A stretch of 64,000 bases of DNA from an uncultured Anaeromyxobacter sp. (GCA_903855945.1 CAIOAK010000129.1:1-64000); one strand, 5' to 3'. Shown: positions 17,964 to 28,177, counted from the stretch's first letter. The notes: generated from the sequence alone by a model not told the origin. A program made the numbers and translations.

Positions 17964-18367
17964 TCGCGGACGACCGTACGGACCTGGAAGGCGGGCTGCG
18001 CCTGGATGGCCCGCTTCACCGAGCACTTGCTGGCGACGCGCACCAGCGCATCCCGGTACTTCTCGGGGAACGAGGCCGGCACCTCGATGTCGAGGTCCAC
18101 GCCCGCGAGCGCGCCGTCCTCCCCGTGGTGGAGCCGCTCCACGACGCGGATCCCATCGGTCGGGAGGTCGCGCTTCTGGCAGAACCCGACCACGAAGAGT
18201 CCCGCGCAGGTGGCCAGGGAGGCTGCGAAGAGCTCGAAGGGGGTGGGCGCCGAGTCCTCCCCGCCGTCCGGGACGTGCTGGTCGGTCCGGACGACGTGCC
18301 GCCCCACCTGCGCATCCACCCGCATGCCTCCCGGGAAGGTGACGACGATCTCGGACGCTCCTGCCAT
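17960..18367 (-). CDS. OsmC/Ohr-family peroxiredoxin-like protein
   Basis: The protein has 135 residues. The OsmC fold is indicated by [20 protein letters not shown], with the first redox Cys, and [11 protein letters not shown], with the second. Family members reduce organic hydroperoxides using two cysteines. The GMRVDAQ and [10 protein letters not shown] segments fit the OsmC-like rather than the Ohr branch. It appears monocistronic. Confidence 0.85.
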   Translation of the reverse strand: MAGASEIVVTFPGGMRVDAQVGRHVVRTDQHVPDGGEDSAPTPFELFAASLATCAGLFVVGFCQKRDLPTDGIRVVERLHHGEDGALAGVDLDIEVPASFPEKYRDALVRVASKCSVKRAIQAQPAFQVRTVVRD

Positions 18368-18462
18368 GGACGACCTCCGTGTGGGTTCCCTGCGATCCTG
18401 GGGCTCTCCAGGGTGGGAGCCAAGCGCGAAATCGAGGATTCTTTGATAGCCTCCGCAGCCGC

Positions 18463-19878
18463 ATGAGGAAGATTCGCCGACCCGCCTCCCGGAAGCCGAA
18501 GCCCGTCTCCCGCGCCGCCCTCTCCGGGGAGGCCGATCCCCGGCTCGTCCGGATGTCGGTCTCCATCCAGGAGGACGGCGCGCTCCATCCGCAGGACATC
18601 CGCGGCAGCCAGGCTCACGTGGCGATGCTGGCCGCCCGGGGGATCATCCCCCGGAAGGCCGCCGAGACGATCCGCCGGGGGCTCGACCGGGTCCGTCGCG
18701 AGTTCGAGGCGGGAGCCATCCGGCACGACCCGCGGCTGGAGGACGTGCACACCCACGCCGAGCGGAGGCTCGGGGAGCTCGTGGGGCGCGCCGCCGGCTA
18801 CCTGCACGCCGGGCGGAGCCGCAACGATCAGGTGGCCCTCGACGAGCGGCTCTTCATCGTCGAGTCGTGCGACCGGCTCGACGAGTCCGTGGCCGGGATG
18901 ATGCGGTCGCTCCTCGGCCAGGCCCGGCGCCACCAGCGCACGCTGCTCCCCGGGTACACCCACCTCCAGCGGGCCCAGCCGGTGTCCCTCGCCCACCACA
19001 TGCTCGCCTACGTGGAGATGCTGGGGCGCGACCGGGAACGGTTCGCCGAGGTGCGCCGCCGTGCGGCCATCTCGCCGCTCGGCTCGGGCGCGCTGGCCGG
19101 AACCACGCTGCGGCTCGACCGGGAGCGGGTGGCCCGCACGCTCGGGCTCGACGGGGTGACCCGCAACTCGCTCGACGCCGTCTCCGACCGGGACTCGGCC
19201 ATCGAGCTCGTCTTCGCCTGCGCGCTCTGCGCCGTGCACCTCTCCCGCCTCGGCGAGGAGATCGTCCTCTGGACCACGCGTGAGTTCGGCTTCCTCGACC
19301 TGGACGACTCCTTCGCCACCGGCAGCTCGCTCATGCCGCAGAAGAAGAACCCGGACGTGGCCGAGCTGGCGCGCGGGCGGGCCGGGACCGCCATCGGGGA
19401 CCTGGTGGGGCTGCTCGTCATCGTGAAGGGGCTCCCGCTCGCCTACAACCGGGACCTGCAGGAGGACAAGCGGCCGCTCCTCGGCGCGCCGCGGATGCTC
19501 GTGGAGACCCTCGACGCGCTCTCCGGGGCGGTCGAGACGGGCCGGTTCCAGGTGGAGCGGATGCGCGCCGCGCTGGAGGGGGGAGAGTCGCTCGCCACCG
19601 ACGCCGCCGAGTGGCTGGTGGAGCGCGCCGTCCCGTTCCGGGAGGCCCACGAGGCGGTGGGCCAGGCGGCCGCGTTCGCCACGGCGACGGGCCGGGCCCT
19701 GTCGAGCCTCACGGTCGCGGAGTGGCGCCGGTTCCACCCGCGGTTCGACCGGGGCGTGCTCCGCTGCTTCGACCCGGAGCGGAGCGTGGCCCGGCGCGAC
19801 CTGCCGGGAGGGCCCGCCCCTCGGCGCGTGGCGGCCGAGCTGGCCCGCTGGGAGAAGGTCCTCCGGAGGAGGCGTTGA
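18463..19878 (+). CDS. argH: argininosuccinate lyase
   Basis: The protein has 471 residues. It shows the full fumarase/aspartase superfamily signature: [43 protein letters not shown] and the signature loop [15 protein letters not shown]. It splits argininosuccinate into arginine and fumarate, the last arginine step. It heads a compact run argH, lipoprotein, lysA, dapA, dapB, FAH hydrolase. The ATG giving [11 protein letters not shown] is used; a TAGCCT hexamer lies ten bases before it without a good -35. Confidence 0.95.
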   Translation: MRKIRRPASRKPKPVSRAALSGEADPRLVRMSVSIQEDGALHPQDIRGSQAHVAMLAARGIIPRKAAETIRRGLDRVRREFEAGAIRHDPRLEDVHTHAERRLGELVGRAAGYLHAGRSRNDQVALDERLFIVESCDRLDESVAGMMRSLLGQARRHQRTLLPGYTHLQRAQPVSLAHHMLAYVEMLGRDRERFAEVRRRAAISPLGSGALAGTTLRLDRERVARTLGLDGVTRNSLDAVSDRDSAIELVFACALCAVHLSRLGEEIVLWTTREFGFLDLDDSFATGSSLMPQKKNPDVAELARGRAGTAIGDLVGLLVIVKGLPLAYNRDLQEDKRPLLGAPRMLVETLDALSGAVETGRFQVERMRAALEGGESLATDAAEWLVERAVPFREAHEAVGQAAAFATATGRALSSLTVAEWRRFHPRFDRGVLRCFDPERSVARRDLPGGPAPRRVAAELARWEKVLRRRR

Positions 19879-20060
19879 GCCTCCGTGCGACGCTCGCCCT
19901 GGCGCTCGCGCTCACCGCCTGCGGCGTGAGGGCGCCCCCGCGGCCGGCCGCGTCCGCGGGCGCCGACGCCCCGACCGCGCCGCCCCCCGCTGCCCCGAGC
20001 GCGGCCACGCCGGCCGCGCCCCCCTGTGACACCGCCTCCGGAGGAGCCTGCGGGAGATGA
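19875..20060 (+). CDS. small lipoprotein (LptM/YifL-like) between argH and lysA
   Basis: This frame encodes 61 residues. It starts at a TTG that overlaps the argH stop (TTGA), six bases after GGAGGAGG. A short hydrophobic leader ends in the lipobox LTAC at residues 13-16. The mature part starts CGVRAPPRP and is otherwise Ala/Pro-rich. The stop overlaps the lysA start (ATGA). In many Proteobacteria a tiny lipoprotein with CGxKGPL after the lipobox (LptM/YifL, LppL) sits just before lysA or dapF. Position, size and the CGxRxPxxP start suggest a diverged member of that group. Confidence 0.6.
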   Translation: MSLRATLALALALTACGVRAPPRPAASAGADAPTAPPPAAPSAATPAAPPCDTASGGACGR

Positions 20061-21340
20061 ACCACTTCCAGCGAAGGAACGGCGAGCTCTGCGCCGAGGA
20101 GATCTCCCTGGAGCGGCTGGCCCGCGCCTACGGCACGCCGCTCTACGTCTACTCGTCGGCCACGCTCCGACGCCACTGGAAGGTGCTCGACCGGTCGCTC
20201 ACCGGCCTGCGCCACCTCGTCTGCTACGCCGCCAAGGCCAACGCGAACCTGGCCGTGCTCGACCTGCTCGCCCGGCTGGGCGCCGGCTTCGACATCGTGT
20301 CGGGCGGGGAGCTCTACCGGGTGCTCCAGGCGGGCGGCGCCCCGCGCAAGGTGGTCTACAGCGGCGTGGGCAAGACCGACGAGGAGATCGCCTTCGCCCT
20401 TTCGCAGGGCGTGAAGTGCCTGAACGTGGAGAGCGGCCCCGAGCTGGGGCGCATCTCGGTGGTGGCTCGGCGGCTCGGGGTCCGGGCGCCTATTTCACTA
20501 CGAGTGAATCCGGACGTGGATCCCCGCACCCATCCCTACATCGCCACGGGCCTGAAGACCTCCAAGTTCGGGGTTTCGGTCGAGGACGCCCGCCGCCTCT
20601 ACACGGTGGCCGCGGGCGACCCGGCCATCGACGTCCGGGGCGTGGCCTGCCACATCGGTTCGCAGATCACCACGGTGGTCCCCTTCCTGGACGCCATCGC
20701 CCGGGTCCGGGCGCTCGTTCGGGACCTCGGGCGCTCCGGCGTGCGGTTGCGCCACATCGACATCGGGGGCGGGCTGGGGATCCAGTACAGCGACGAGAAC
20801 CCGCCGCACCCGGACGAGTACGGCGCGGCGGTGAAGCGAGCCATGAAGGGCTGGAGCGGCGAGGTGATCCTGGAGCCGGGGCGGGTGCTCGTGGGCAACG
20901 CCGGCGTGCTCCTCACCCGGGTCCTCTTCCTGAAGCGGAGCGGCCGGAAGCGCTTCGCCGTGGTGGACGCGGGGATGAACGACCTCGTCCGCCCGAGCCT
21001 CTACGACGCCCACCACGACATCGAGCTCGTCGGCGGCGAGGCGCGCCCGGAGGGGACGATCGACGTGGTCGGGCCGGTCTGCGAGTCGTCCGACTTCCTG
21101 GCCCGCGGCCGGCGCATGGCCGTCCCGGAGGCGGGCGACCTGCTCTGCGTCCGGTCGGCCGGGGCCTACGGCTTCTCCATGTCCTCCTCCTACAACGCGC
21201 GCCCCCGGGCCGCGGAGGTGCTGGTGGACGGGGACGTGGCGCGGCTCGTCCGGAAGCGGGAGACCTGGCCGGACCTCGTCCGGGGGGAACGGGCGCGCCC
21301 GGCCGGACGCCGGTTTCCGGCCCCCCGCCGGATCGGCTAG
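20057..21340 (+). CDS. lysA: diaminopimelate decarboxylase
   Basis: The protein has 427 residues and is a fold-III PLP enzyme. [13 protein letters not shown] carries the PLP lysine, HIGSQ the conserved His, GGGLGIQYS the phosphate-binding glycines, EPGRVLV a substrate-site Arg, and CESSDFLA and [12 protein letters not shown] the active site from the other subunit. It makes lysine from meso-diaminopimelate. It overlaps the lipoprotein gene by 4 nt. The stretch encoding ISLRVN contains split palindrome copy 2. A GGCCGG/CCGGCC hairpin lies in its last codons (21301-21322), and T6 follows at 21355-21360. Confidence 0.95.
   Translation: MNHFQRRNGELCAEEISLERLARAYGTPLYVYSSATLRRHWKVLDRSLTGLRHLVCYAAKANANLAVLDLLARLGAGFDIVSGGELYRVLQAGGAPRKVVYSGVGKTDEEIAFALSQGVKCLNVESGPELGRISVVARRLGVRAPISLRVNPDVDPRTHPYIATGLKTSKFGVSVEDARRLYTVAAGDPAIDVRGVACHIGSQITTVVPFLDAIARVRALVRDLGRSGVRLRHIDIGGGLGIQYSDENPPHPDEYGAAVKRAMKGWSGEVILEPGRVLVGNAGVLLTRVLFLKRSGRKRFAVVDAGMNDLVRPSLYDAHHDIELVGGEARPEGTIDVVGPVCESSDFLARGRRMAVPEAGDLLCVRSAGAYGFSMSSSYNARPRAAEVLVDGDVARLVRKRETWPDLVRGERARPAGRRFPAPRRIG
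20494..20508. repeat. TTCAC-N5-GTGAA split palindrome, copy 2 (in lysA)
   Basis: Perfect arms with spacer TACGA. Codons ATT TCA CTA CGA GTG AAT encode I-S-L-R-V-N. ATT, TCA, CTA, CGA and AAT are all unusual in this G/C-ending codon usage, while the surrounding lysA codons are normal. Confidence 0.8.
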
Positions 21341-21372
21341 AGTCTGGCTCCCACTTTTTTCGGAGGATCACC

Positions 21373-22260
21373 ATGAAGCTGCAGGGCGCCATGGTCGCCA
21401 TCGTCACGCCGCTCCGGGAGGGCGAGCCGGATCTCGCCTCGCTGCGCGAGCTCGTCGAGTGGCAGATCCGGGAAGGTACCGACGGCATCGTCCCCTGCGG
21501 CACCACCGGCGAGGGGGCCACGCTGACGGCCCGCGAGCGGGCCGACGTCATCCGCACCTGCGTCGAGGCCGCCCGCGGCCGGGTCAAGATCATCGCCGGC
21601 GCCGGCTCCAACTCGACGGCCGAGGCGGTCGAGAGCGTGAAGATGGCCAGGCAACTCGGGGCCGACGCCGCGCTGGTGGTGACCCCGTACTACAACAAGC
21701 CCACCCAGGAAGGGCTCTACCAGCACTACATGAAGATCTGGGACTCGGTGGGCTTCCCGGTGGTGGCCTACAACGTGCCCAGCCGCACCGCCGTGGATCT
21801 GCTCCCCGAGACGGTGGGGCGGCTCGTCGACGCCGGTGCCATCGCCGGGATCAAGGAGGCCACCGCGAACATGGACCGGCAGGTCCAGCTCGTCGAGCGC
21901 TGCGGCCGGGACGCGATCTCCTACCTCTCCGGCGACGACTTCACCGTCCTGCCCTACATCGCCTGCGGTGGTCACGGCGTGATCTCGGTGATCGGCAACA
22001 TCGCCCCCCGGGCCATGAAGGAGCTCGTGGCGGCGGCGCTGCGCGGCGACACGGCCACGGCGCTCGCGCGGCAGGTGGCCATGGCCGAGCTGAACCGGGT
22101 CATGTTCATCGAGACCAACCCCGGTCCGGTGAAGGCCGCCGTGGCCCTGCTCGGCAAGGCCGGGCCCGAGATCCGGCTTCCGCTCTGGCAGATCTCGCCG
22201 GCCAGCCTGTCCCGGGTCCGGGACGCGATGGTCCGCTTCGGACTCGTCGTCGCCGCCTGA
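21373..22260 (+). CDS. dapA: 4-hydroxy-tetrahydrodipicolinate synthase
   Basis: The protein has 295 residues and is a TIM-barrel aldolase. TTGEGATLT carries the active-site Thr pair, [11 protein letters not shown] the Tyr, and GIKEATANM the Schiff-base lysine. It condenses pyruvate with aspartate semialdehyde, the first committed step to diaminopimelate and lysine. A CGGAGGATCACC ribosome site precedes the ATG, and a T6 run with weak upstream stems lies just before that. The T6 run could mark partial termination between lysA and dapA, but this is not convincing. Confidence 0.96.
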   Translation: MKLQGAMVAIVTPLREGEPDLASLRELVEWQIREGTDGIVPCGTTGEGATLTARERADVIRTCVEAARGRVKIIAGAGSNSTAEAVESVKMARQLGADAALVVTPYYNKPTQEGLYQHYMKIWDSVGFPVVAYNVPSRTAVDLLPETVGRLVDAGAIAGIKEATANMDRQVQLVERCGRDAISYLSGDDFTVLPYIACGGHGVISVIGNIAPRAMKELVAAALRGDTATALARQVAMAELNRVMFIETNPGPVKAAVALLGKAGPEIRLPLWQISPASLSRVRDAMVRFGLVVAA

Positions 22261-22292
22261 GCCGTTCCGCGCCCGATTTCCAGGAGGAGAAC

Positions 22293-23108
22293 ATGGTGAA
22301 CGTCGTCGTGACCGGGGTGGCCGGCCGCATGGGTGGGACCATCCTGCGCATGCTGCGCGATACCGACGGGCTGCGCCTCGTGGGAGCGGTGGAGCGGCCG
22401 GGCTGGAGCGGCCCGGGCGACGCGGGAGAAGCGGCGGGCTTCGGCCCGATCGGCGTGCCGGTCGGGAACGACCTCGCGGCGGTGCTGGCGCGCACGCAGA
22501 CGGACGTGGTGATCGACTTCACGAGCCACGAGGCCTCGGTGCGCAACGCCACGGTGGCGGCCGACGCCGGCGTGGCCATCGTGATCGGCTCCACCGGCTT
22601 CCCGGCCGACGGCAAGGCCCGCATCCAGCAGGACGCCGCCCGCATCCCGGTGGTGCTCTCCCCCAACATGAGCGTGGGGGTGAACGTGATGTTCGCCCTG
22701 GTGGCCCAGGCCGCCCGGGCGCTGGGGGACGCCTACGACGTGGAGATCGTCGAGATGCACCACGGCAAGAAGAAGGACGCGCCCAGCGGGACGGCGGTGC
22801 GGCTCGCCGAGGTGGCCGCGGAGGCGCTCCACCGCGATCCCGCCCGCGATGTCGTCTACGCCCGCCACGGCATGGTGGGGGAGCGCACCCCGCGTGAGAT
22901 CGGCGTCATGACGCTCCGGGGCGGCGACGTGGTGGGGGAGCACACGGTCTTCTTCGCCGGGCAGGGGGAGCGGCTCGAGGTCACCCACCGGGCCACCTCC
23001 CGCGATCAGTTCGCCCGCGGGGCGCTGCGTGCTGCACGCTGGGTGAATGGGCGCGCGCCCGGGATGTACGACATGCACGACGTGCTCGGACTCCGGGGGG
23101 CGCCGTGA
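22293..23108 (+). CDS. dapB: 4-hydroxy-tetrahydrodipicolinate reductase
   Basis: The protein has 271 residues. The N-terminal Rossmann motif is [19 protein letters not shown] and GSTGF follow, and the catalytic signature [13 protein letters not shown] is complete. It reduces the DapA product with NAD(P)H on the way to diaminopimelate. A CAGGAGG ribosome site precedes the ATG. Its stop overlaps the GTG start of the next gene (GTGA), so dapA, dapB and the FAH gene form one operon. Confidence 0.96.
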   Translation: MVNVVVTGVAGRMGGTILRMLRDTDGLRLVGAVERPGWSGPGDAGEAAGFGPIGVPVGNDLAAVLARTQTDVVIDFTSHEASVRNATVAADAGVAIVIGSTGFPADGKARIQQDAARIPVVLSPNMSVGVNVMFALVAQAARALGDAYDVEIVEMHHGKKKDAPSGTAVRLAEVAAEALHRDPARDVVYARHGMVGERTPREIGVMTLRGGDVVGEHTVFFAGQGERLEVTHRATSRDQFARGALRAARWVNGRAPGMYDMHDVLGLRGAP

Positions 23109-23857
23109 GGACCTGCCGGTTCGCCCACCGCGGCCAGGAGCGGTACGGGCTCGTCGAGGGCTCCGACGTCCGCCCGCTCACGGCGGCGCCCTGGGAGGGC
23201 GGATTGCCCGAGGGGGAGCGCATCCCCTTCGCCGAGGTCACCCTGCTCGCGCCGGTCCAGCCCACCAAGGTGGTCTGCGTCGGCCGCAACTACCGGGCCC
23301 ACGCGAAGGAGCTGGGGAACGAGGTCCCGAAGGAGCCGCTCCTCTTCCTCAAGCCCTCCACGGCCATCGTCGGCCCCATGCAGGAGATCCGGCTGCCGGA
23401 GGCCTCGAAGGAGGTCCACCACGAGGCCGAGCTGGCGGTCGTCATGGGCCGGACCCTCACCCGGGGAAGCCCCGTGGACGCGCGGGAGTCGATCTTCGGC
23501 TGGACCTGCCTGAACGACGTCTCCGCCCGCGACATCCAGCGCGCCGAGTCCCACTTCACCCGGGCCAAGTCCTACGACACCTTCTGCCCGGTCGGCCCGG
23601 TGGTGGAGACCACGCTCGATCCCATGGACCAGGTGGTCATCTGCCGCGTCAACGGGGAGCAGCGGCAGCGCGGCACGACGCGCGACATGGTCTTCGACGC
23701 CTACGCGCTCGTGTCCTTCATCTCGCACATCATGACGCTCTTGCCGGGCGACCTCGTCTCCACCGGGACGCCCGAGGGCGTGGGCCCCATCCGGCGCGGC
23801 GACTGGGTCGAGGTCGAGGTGAGCGGCGTCGGGATCCTGCGGAATCCGGTGGTCTAG
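23105..23857 (+). CDS. fumarylacetoacetate hydrolase (FAH) family protein
   Basis: The protein has 250 residues, with a short N-terminal cap and then the FAH catalytic domain. [17 protein letters not shown] is the typical entry. Metal ligands are seen in [11 protein letters not shown] and in [17 protein letters not shown] is the conserved loop near the C-terminus. Family members cleave or decarboxylate beta-diketo acids, for example as acylpyruvase or oxaloacetate decarboxylase. The GTG start is fixed by the 4-nt overlap with dapB; whether it acts in lysine metabolism is unknown. Confidence 0.87.
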   Translation: MRTCRFAHRGQERYGLVEGSDVRPLTAAPWEGGLPEGERIPFAEVTLLAPVQPTKVVCVGRNYRAHAKELGNEVPKEPLLFLKPSTAIVGPMQEIRLPEASKEVHHEAELAVVMGRTLTRGSPVDARESIFGWTCLNDVSARDIQRAESHFTRAKSYDTFCPVGPVVETTLDPMDQVVICRVNGEQRQRGTTRDMVFDAYALVSFISHIMTLLPGDLVSTGTPEGVGPIRRGDWVEVEVSGVGILRNPVV

Positions 23858-23867
23858 GGCATCCTCG

Positions 23868-24356
23868 ATGCGCGCCTACGTGGCCGTCGGGTCGAACCTG
23901 GGGGACCGGTGGGCGCGGCTCGCCGAGGCCGCCCGTGCGCTGCGCGCCGCGCCGGGCGTGGCGGTGGTGCGTGGCTCCCGTGTCTGGGACACCGCCCCGG
24001 TGGGCCCGCCGCAGCCCCGATACCTGAACGCCGTCCTGGAGCTCGAGACCACGCGGACGCCGGCGTCGCTGCTCGCGCTGCTCCTCGCGGTGGAGCGGGG
24101 CGCCGGCCGGATCCGGAACCTGCGCTGGGGCCCCCGCACGCTGGACCTCGATCTCCTGCTCCTGGGCGACCGCGTCGTCCGGGCGCCCGGGCTCACGGTG
24201 CCGCACCCGGAACTGGCGCGGCGTCGCTTCGTCCTGGCGCCGCTCGCCGAGCTGGCCCCCGAGCTCCGGGTTCCGGGTTCCGGCGCCACGGTGGCGGCCC
24301 TGCTCGAGGAAGCCCCCGTGCTCGACATCGCGCCGGTGGGTGGCTATCCGCTGTGA
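23868..24356 (+). CDS. folK: 6-hydroxymethyl-7,8-dihydropterin pyrophosphokinase
   Basis: The protein has 162 residues. It has the HPPK signatures: VAVGSNLGDRWARL at the N-terminus, RWGPRTLDLDLLLLGD carrying the metal-binding Asp pair, and VPHPELARRRFVLAPLAEL. It transfers pyrophosphate from ATP to the pterin in folate synthesis. It starts 10 nt after the FAH gene and is likely co-transcribed. No folB or folP lies nearby. Confidence 0.93.
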   Translation: MRAYVAVGSNLGDRWARLAEAARALRAAPGVAVVRGSRVWDTAPVGPPQPRYLNAVLELETTRTPASLLALLLAVERGAGRIRNLRWGPRTLDLDLLLLGDRVVRAPGLTVPHPELARRRFVLAPLAELAPELRVPGSGATVAALLEEAPVLDIAPVGGYPL

Positions 24357-24447
24357 GGGCGCTCTCCATCACCCGCGCTTCAAGCGGGCCGTGGTCCTGC
24401 TGCTCGCCGGGCCGGTCGCGATCGTGCTCGCGGTGTCGCTCCTGTAG
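24340..24447 (+). CDS. possible 35-residue single-helix membrane protein
   Basis: An overlapping frame starts at a GTG inside the folK end and reads to a TAG at 24445. It gives a basic lead HHPRFKRAVV followed by a clean hydrophobic helix LLLAGPVAIVLAVSLL at the C-terminus, consistent with positive-inside topology. The ribosome site is weak and the frame overlaps the convergent aldolase gene by 68 nt. It could be real or chance. Confidence 0.3.
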   Translation: MAIRCEGALHHPRFKRAVVLLLAGPVAIVLAVSLL

Positions 24448-25093
24448 CCGCCGCCAGCGCACGCCCCGCCTCGAGGACCTTCTCGATCGCCAGGTCGGGC
24501 AAGGGCTCGCAGCGCCCCAGCGCGCGCGCCCGGGCCGCCACCTCGCAAACCCGCTCCAGCGTCTCCAGCCGATCGAAGGCCTGGAAGAGGTCCGTGCCCA
24601 GCGCGAGCGCCCCGTGCCGCTCCAGCAGCATCACGTGGTGCGCCGTCCAGAGCGGGGCGAGCGAACGGGGCACCTCGTCGGTGCCCGGCGTGGCGAACGG
24701 GGCCAGGCCGATGGGCCCGAGGACCAGGACCGCCTCCGGGAGCAGGTCGTCGGGCAGGGGCACGCCGGCGACCGTGAAGGCCACCGCGGTGAGCGGGTGG
24801 GCGTGGACCACCGCGCCGACGTCGGGCCGGGCCGCGTACGCGGCGAGGTGCATGCGCAGCTCGGAGCTGGGGCGGCCGCGACCCCGGAGCGGTCGGCCCT
24901 GGAAGTCGACCACCACGAGGTCGGCGGGGCGGAGATAGCCCTTGTTCACTCCCGACGGCGTCACCAGGAACCGGTTCGCCCCGAGACGGCAGGAGACGTT
25001 CCCCTCGCCCGCGCCGACGAGCCGCCGCTCGTGCAGGCGCCGGCAGACCTCCACGAGGTCGCGCCGCAGCCGGTTCTCGCCCGTGCTCGCCAT
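24380..25093 (-). CDS. class II aldolase/adducin family protein
   Basis: The protein has 237 residues. The zinc-aldolase core is present: GNVSCRL, SGVNKGYL, SSELRMHLAAY with the Glu, and VVHAHPLTAVAF with the metal-binding HxH; ERHGALALG carries the third His. The family includes fuculose- and ribulose-phosphate aldolases and epimerases, and the substrate cannot be assigned. The C-terminal 20 residues are Arg/Ala/Pro-rich. It follows kdsD by only 2 nt, so the two are co-transcribed. Confidence 0.82.
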   Translation of the reverse strand: MASTGENRLRRDLVEVCRRLHERRLVGAGEGNVSCRLGANRFLVTPSGVNKGYLRPADLVVVDFQGRPLRGRGRPSSELRMHLAAYAARPDVGAVVHAHPLTAVAFTVAGVPLPDDLLPEAVLVLGPIGLAPFATPGTDEVPRSLAPLWTAHHVMLLERHGALALGTDLFQAFDRLETLERVCEVAARARALGRCEPLPDLAIEKVLEAGRALAAATGATPRARSRPARRAAGPRPA

Positions 25094-25095
25094 GG

Positions 25096-26127
25096 TCAGA
25101 GGATCCGCGCCGCGAGCAGGTCCTGGACGTCGAGCAGCCCGACGGCCCGGCCCGTGGCGTCCACCACCGGCACCTGGTCGATGCGGGCCTCGCGCATCAC
25201 CCGGGCGGCCTCCACGAGCCGTTCCTCGGGGCGCACCGTGCGCGGGTTGCGGGTCATCACCGTCGAGACCGGCTGATCGAAGTCGATGCGCCCCTGCTCC
25301 ACCATCCGGCGCAAGTCACCGTCGGTGAAGACTCCGAGGAGGCGGCCGCGCGCGTCCACCACCGTGGCGGCGCCTGGCCGCCCCGGCGTGCGGGTCATCA
25401 CGCCCACCGCCCGGCTGAGCGGCGCAGATTCCCGAACGAGGGGGTTGGCCTCGCCGCTGCGCATGAGCTCGTGGACCTTCATGAGGTGCCGGCCCAGCTT
25501 CCCGCCGGGGTGGTAGAGCGCGTACTCGTCGCGCCCGAAGGGGCGATTCTCCAGCACCGCCATGGCGAGCGCATCGCCGATCGCGAGAAGCGCCGCCGTG
25601 CTCGTGGTGGGGGCGAGCCCCATGGGACAGGCCTCCTCCACGTCGCCGATGGCGAGCACCAGGTCCGACGCGCGGGCCAGCGGGTTCTCCTCGTCGCGGG
25701 TGATGGCCACCACCCGGGCCCCGATGCGCTTCACGGCGGGGAGCAGCCGGAGGATCTCCTCCGACTCGCCGCTGTTGGAGAGCGCGAAGATCACGTCGGC
25801 GCGGGACACGCGGCCGAGGTCGCCGTGGGCCGCCTCGGCGGGGTGGAGGTAGATGGAGTGGGTCCCGGTGGAGGCCAGCGTGGCCGAGATCTTCTGGGCC
25901 ACGAACCCCGGCTTGCCGATCCCGGTGAGCACCACCTGCCCCTTGCAGCGCAGGATCCAGCCGACCGCGGTGGCGAACCGCTCGTCGAGCCGGAGGCTTC
26001 CGATGGCGCGCGCCTCGGTCTCGAGCACCATCCGGCCGTAGGCCACCAGGGAGCGCGTCCGGGCGGAAGTTCCGCGCCGGGAGGACGAGCGCGGACTGCG
26101 TCGGGGCGCGGCTTTCCTGCTGGACAT
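25096..26127 (-). CDS. kdsD: KpsF/GutQ-type D-arabinose-5-phosphate isomerase
   Basis: The protein has 343 residues. A basic N-terminal leader of ~30 residues (KAAPRRSPRSSSRRGTSAR) precedes a SIS sugar-isomerase domain with GIGKPGFVAQKISATLASTG, AEAAHGDLG and SNSGESEEIL. Two CBS domains follow at the C-terminus (VFTDGDLRRMVEQG and VDATGRAVGLLDVQDLL). It turns ribulose-5-phosphate into arabinose-5-phosphate, the precursor of Kdo in lipopolysaccharide. The ATG giving MSSRKAAPR is used; the transaldolase gene is divergent. Confidence 0.9.
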   Translation of the reverse strand: MSSRKAAPRRSPRSSSRRGTSARTRSLVAYGRMVLETEARAIGSLRLDERFATAVGWILRCKGQVVLTGIGKPGFVAQKISATLASTGTHSIYLHPAEAAHGDLGRVSRADVIFALSNSGESEEILRLLPAVKRIGARVVAITRDEENPLARASDLVLAIGDVEEACPMGLAPTTSTAALLAIGDALAMAVLENRPFGRDEYALYHPGGKLGRHLMKVHELMRSGEANPLVRESAPLSRAVGVMTRTPGRPGAATVVDARGRLLGVFTDGDLRRMVEQGRIDFDQPVSTVMTRNPRTVRPEERLVEAARVMREARIDQVPVVDATGRAVGLLDVQDLLAARIL

Positions 26128-26179
26128 GACCGGTTCCGTATAGCACCTTGCCCCGCACCCCACCATTCCGGAGACCACC

Positions 26180-26830
26180 ATGAAGTTCTTCATCGACACC
26201 GCCGACGTGACCGAGATCCGGAAGGCGCTCGACCTGGGGCTCTGCGACGGCGTCACCACCAACCCGTCGCTCGTGGCGAAGACCGGTCGTCCCTTCGAGG
26301 AGGTCCTGAAGGAGATCGTGGGGCTCGTCACCGGGCCGGTCTCGGCGGAGGTCACGGCCGTGGACTTCGAGGGGATGCTGCGCGAGGCCCACGCCTACGC
26401 CAGGTTCGGGCCCAACGTGGTCATCAAGGTCCCGCTCATCCTGGAGGGGCTGAAGGCGGTGAAGGCGCTCACCGACGAGGGCATCCGGACCAACGTGACC
26501 CTCTGCTTCTCGCCGAGCCAGGCGCTGCTCGCCGCCAAGGCCGGCGCCACCTACGTCTCGCCCTTCGTGGGGCGGCTCGACGACGTCTCCGAGGACGGGA
26601 TGGCGCTCATCGCCCAGATCCTGGAGATCTACCGGAACTACGAGTTCGCGACCCAGGTGCTGGTGGCCTCGGTGCGCAACCCGCTCCACGTCGTGCAGGC
26701 GGCGCGCATGGGGGCCGACGTGGCCACCATCCCCTTCTCGGTCCTGGCACAGCTCGTCCAGCACCCGCTCACCGACATCGGCCTGAAGAAGTTCCTGGCC
26801 GACTGGGAGAAGGTCCCGCAGTCCCGGTAG
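26180..26830 (+). CDS. tal: transaldolase (small TalA/Fsa-type)
   Basis: The protein has 216 residues, the short transaldolase form. [10 protein letters not shown] holds the conserved N-terminal signature and NVVIKVPLI the Schiff-base lysine. In the position where fructose-6-phosphate aldolases carry Tyr (APYVNR) this protein has Phe (SPFVGRLDD), which in known family members goes with true transaldolase activity. It probably moves dihydroxyacetone units in the pentose phosphate pathway. It is divergent from kdsD, which uses another pentose phosphate. Confidence 0.9.
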   Translation: MKFFIDTADVTEIRKALDLGLCDGVTTNPSLVAKTGRPFEEVLKEIVGLVTGPVSAEVTAVDFEGMLREAHAYARFGPNVVIKVPLILEGLKAVKALTDEGIRTNVTLCFSPSQALLAAKAGATYVSPFVGRLDDVSEDGMALIAQILEIYRNYEFATQVLVASVRNPLHVVQAARMGADVATIPFSVLAQLVQHPLTDIGLKKFLADWEKVPQSR

Positions 26831-26834
26831 GACG

Positions 26835-27725
26835 ATGGCCGCCACCCGCGCACTGCTCCTGGCCGTCGCGGTGGGGCTCCTCGCCGCCGGTGGGACGCGC
26901 GCCGACGACGCGGCCGGCGCAGGCGACTCGGGCGGCGACGGCGGTGCGGCCGCCATCGCCTCCCCGGCCTCCAACGCGCTCGTCGTCATCCGGCGCTCCG
27001 AGCCCCGGTCGGAGCTGGCCGTGAGCGTGGGCGGCTCGGTCACCGACCAGCCCGGTCGCACCGTGAGCGGCGTCTACGTTCCGGCGCGCGACGGACTGCA
27101 GCGGGGCGCGCTCGAGCTGGAGGGAAGCTGGGCCCCCTCGCCGCGCTGGGAGATCTACGCCACGCTGAACGCGCTGGCCTACCGGTGGCTCCTGATCGGC
27201 GGGCAGGAGAACCGGCATCTCGCGCTGGGCTCGGCGACGGTGGGGAGCACATGGGTCCCCATCTCCCTCCCCCGGGGGCAGCTCGACGGCGGGGTCTTCG
27301 TGCGCCTGCTCCTCCCCACCTCGGACGAGATCCCGGACGCCCGCGCCGTGGGCGCCCAGGTGGGCTTCACCTTCCGGGGCGTGGCCACCCGGTGGCTCGC
27401 CTGGTACGGCGGAGTCTCCTTCCGGGCCACCCGCACCTGGGGATCGGTCGCCACCCCGGTCGCCGTGGTCAGCGCCGAGGCGACGCAGACGGGGGGAAGT
27501 GCGGCGGTCGGCGTCGCCTTCGTGCCGGCGTCCTGGGTGCGGCTCGTGGCCCAGTGCACCGGGAACGTCCCCTTCGGAAGGGGAACCGACCAGATCTCGC
27601 CCGCCGCGGCGGTGCGGTTCGTGAACGGTCCGTTCGCGGCCGAGCTGGGCGTCGTCCTGCCGCTGGGCGGCGTCGGCCGGTCGTTCGGTTCGGTGGCCCG
27701 CGTCTCCTGGCGCCTCGGCGGGTAG
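26835..27725 (+). CDS. hypothetical exported, probably outer-membrane beta-barrel protein
   Basis: The protein has 296 residues, with a signal peptide ([19 protein letters not shown]) and then a Gly/Asp-rich linker. The rest is a series of amphipathic beta strands with aromatic residues, such as [19 protein letters not shown] and [19 protein letters not shown], ending in a strand with terminal RVSWRLGG. This is typical of a small barrel. I recognise no family. It starts 4 nt after tal and may be co-transcribed. Confidence 0.6.
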   Translation: MAATRALLLAVAVGLLAAGGTRADDAAGAGDSGGDGGAAAIASPASNALVVIRRSEPRSELAVSVGGSVTDQPGRTVSGVYVPARDGLQRGALELEGSWAPSPRWEIYATLNALAYRWLLIGGQENRHLALGSATVGSTWVPISLPRGQLDGGVFVRLLLPTSDEIPDARAVGAQVGFTFRGVATRWLAWYGGVSFRATRTWGSVATPVAVVSAEATQTGGSAAVGVAFVPASWVRLVAQCTGNVPFGRGTDQISPAAAVRFVNGPFAAELGVVLPLGGVGRSFGSVARVSWRLGG

Positions 27726-27727
27726 CG

Positions 27728-28177
27728 CTACCCGAGGGTCACCCGGAAGAGGTGCCGCTCCGTCAGGTCCACCGCGTGGGCCAGGTCGGGGCGGGTGAGC
27801 TTCGCCCCCTCGGCCCACTCCTTCAAGGAGAGGCACTCCTCGCCGACGTAGAGGAGGAGCAGCTGCAACGTCGCCTCGTCGGCGGCGCCCAGGCAGATGG
27901 ACGGGGCGCGGTTCCGCATGGCCTCGTCGAAGGCCTCGTGCTCCCGGAGCAGGTCGAGCCGCGCGAGCTCCAGGCCGAGCCGGAGGATCTCCTCGCGCGG
28001 CGGCTGCGTGAGCCCCGCCTCGAGCCTCCGCCGCAGGTCGTCGGAGAGCCACTCCACGTCCTGCGGGGGCCAGGCGCGGAGCCGGTCCGAGAGCTCCTCC
28101 GCGAAGCGCTCCAGGATGACCTCCTTCACCGGGCGCTTCGAGGCGTCGTAGAGGTGGTCCCATCTCCGGTCGCGCAC
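27728..28177 (-). CDS. hypothetical protein, all-helical
   Basis: The protein has about 149 residues from a GTG giving [20 protein letters not shown]. It is predicted helical and rich in Leu, Glu and Arg, with no membrane segment or signal peptide. I do not recognise it. The open frame continues upstream but would antisense the start of the DAHP synthase, so the GTG is preferred although it has no clear ribosome site. It is convergent with the barrel gene with a 2-nt gap. Confidence 0.5.
   Translation of the reverse strand: MRDRRWDHLYDASKRPVKEVILERFAEELSDRLRAWPPQDVEWLSDDLRRRLEAGLTQPPREEILRLGLELARLDLLREHEAFDEAMRNRAPSICLGAADEATLQLLLLYVGEECLSLKEWAEGAKLTRPDLAHAVDLTERHLFRVTLG

Noticed and set aside
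21301-21372. Intrinsic terminator between lysA and dapA
   Set aside because: A 6-bp G/C hairpin and a T6 run are present but 32 nt apart, and the closer stem is imperfect; dapA has its own ribosome site, so the evidence is too weak.
23105-23857. FAH-family gene as a missing lysine-pathway enzyme (dapD/dapF/dapL replacement)
   Set aside because: The fold and metal ligands are those of FAH hydrolases; the operon position alone does not support a diaminopimelate role.
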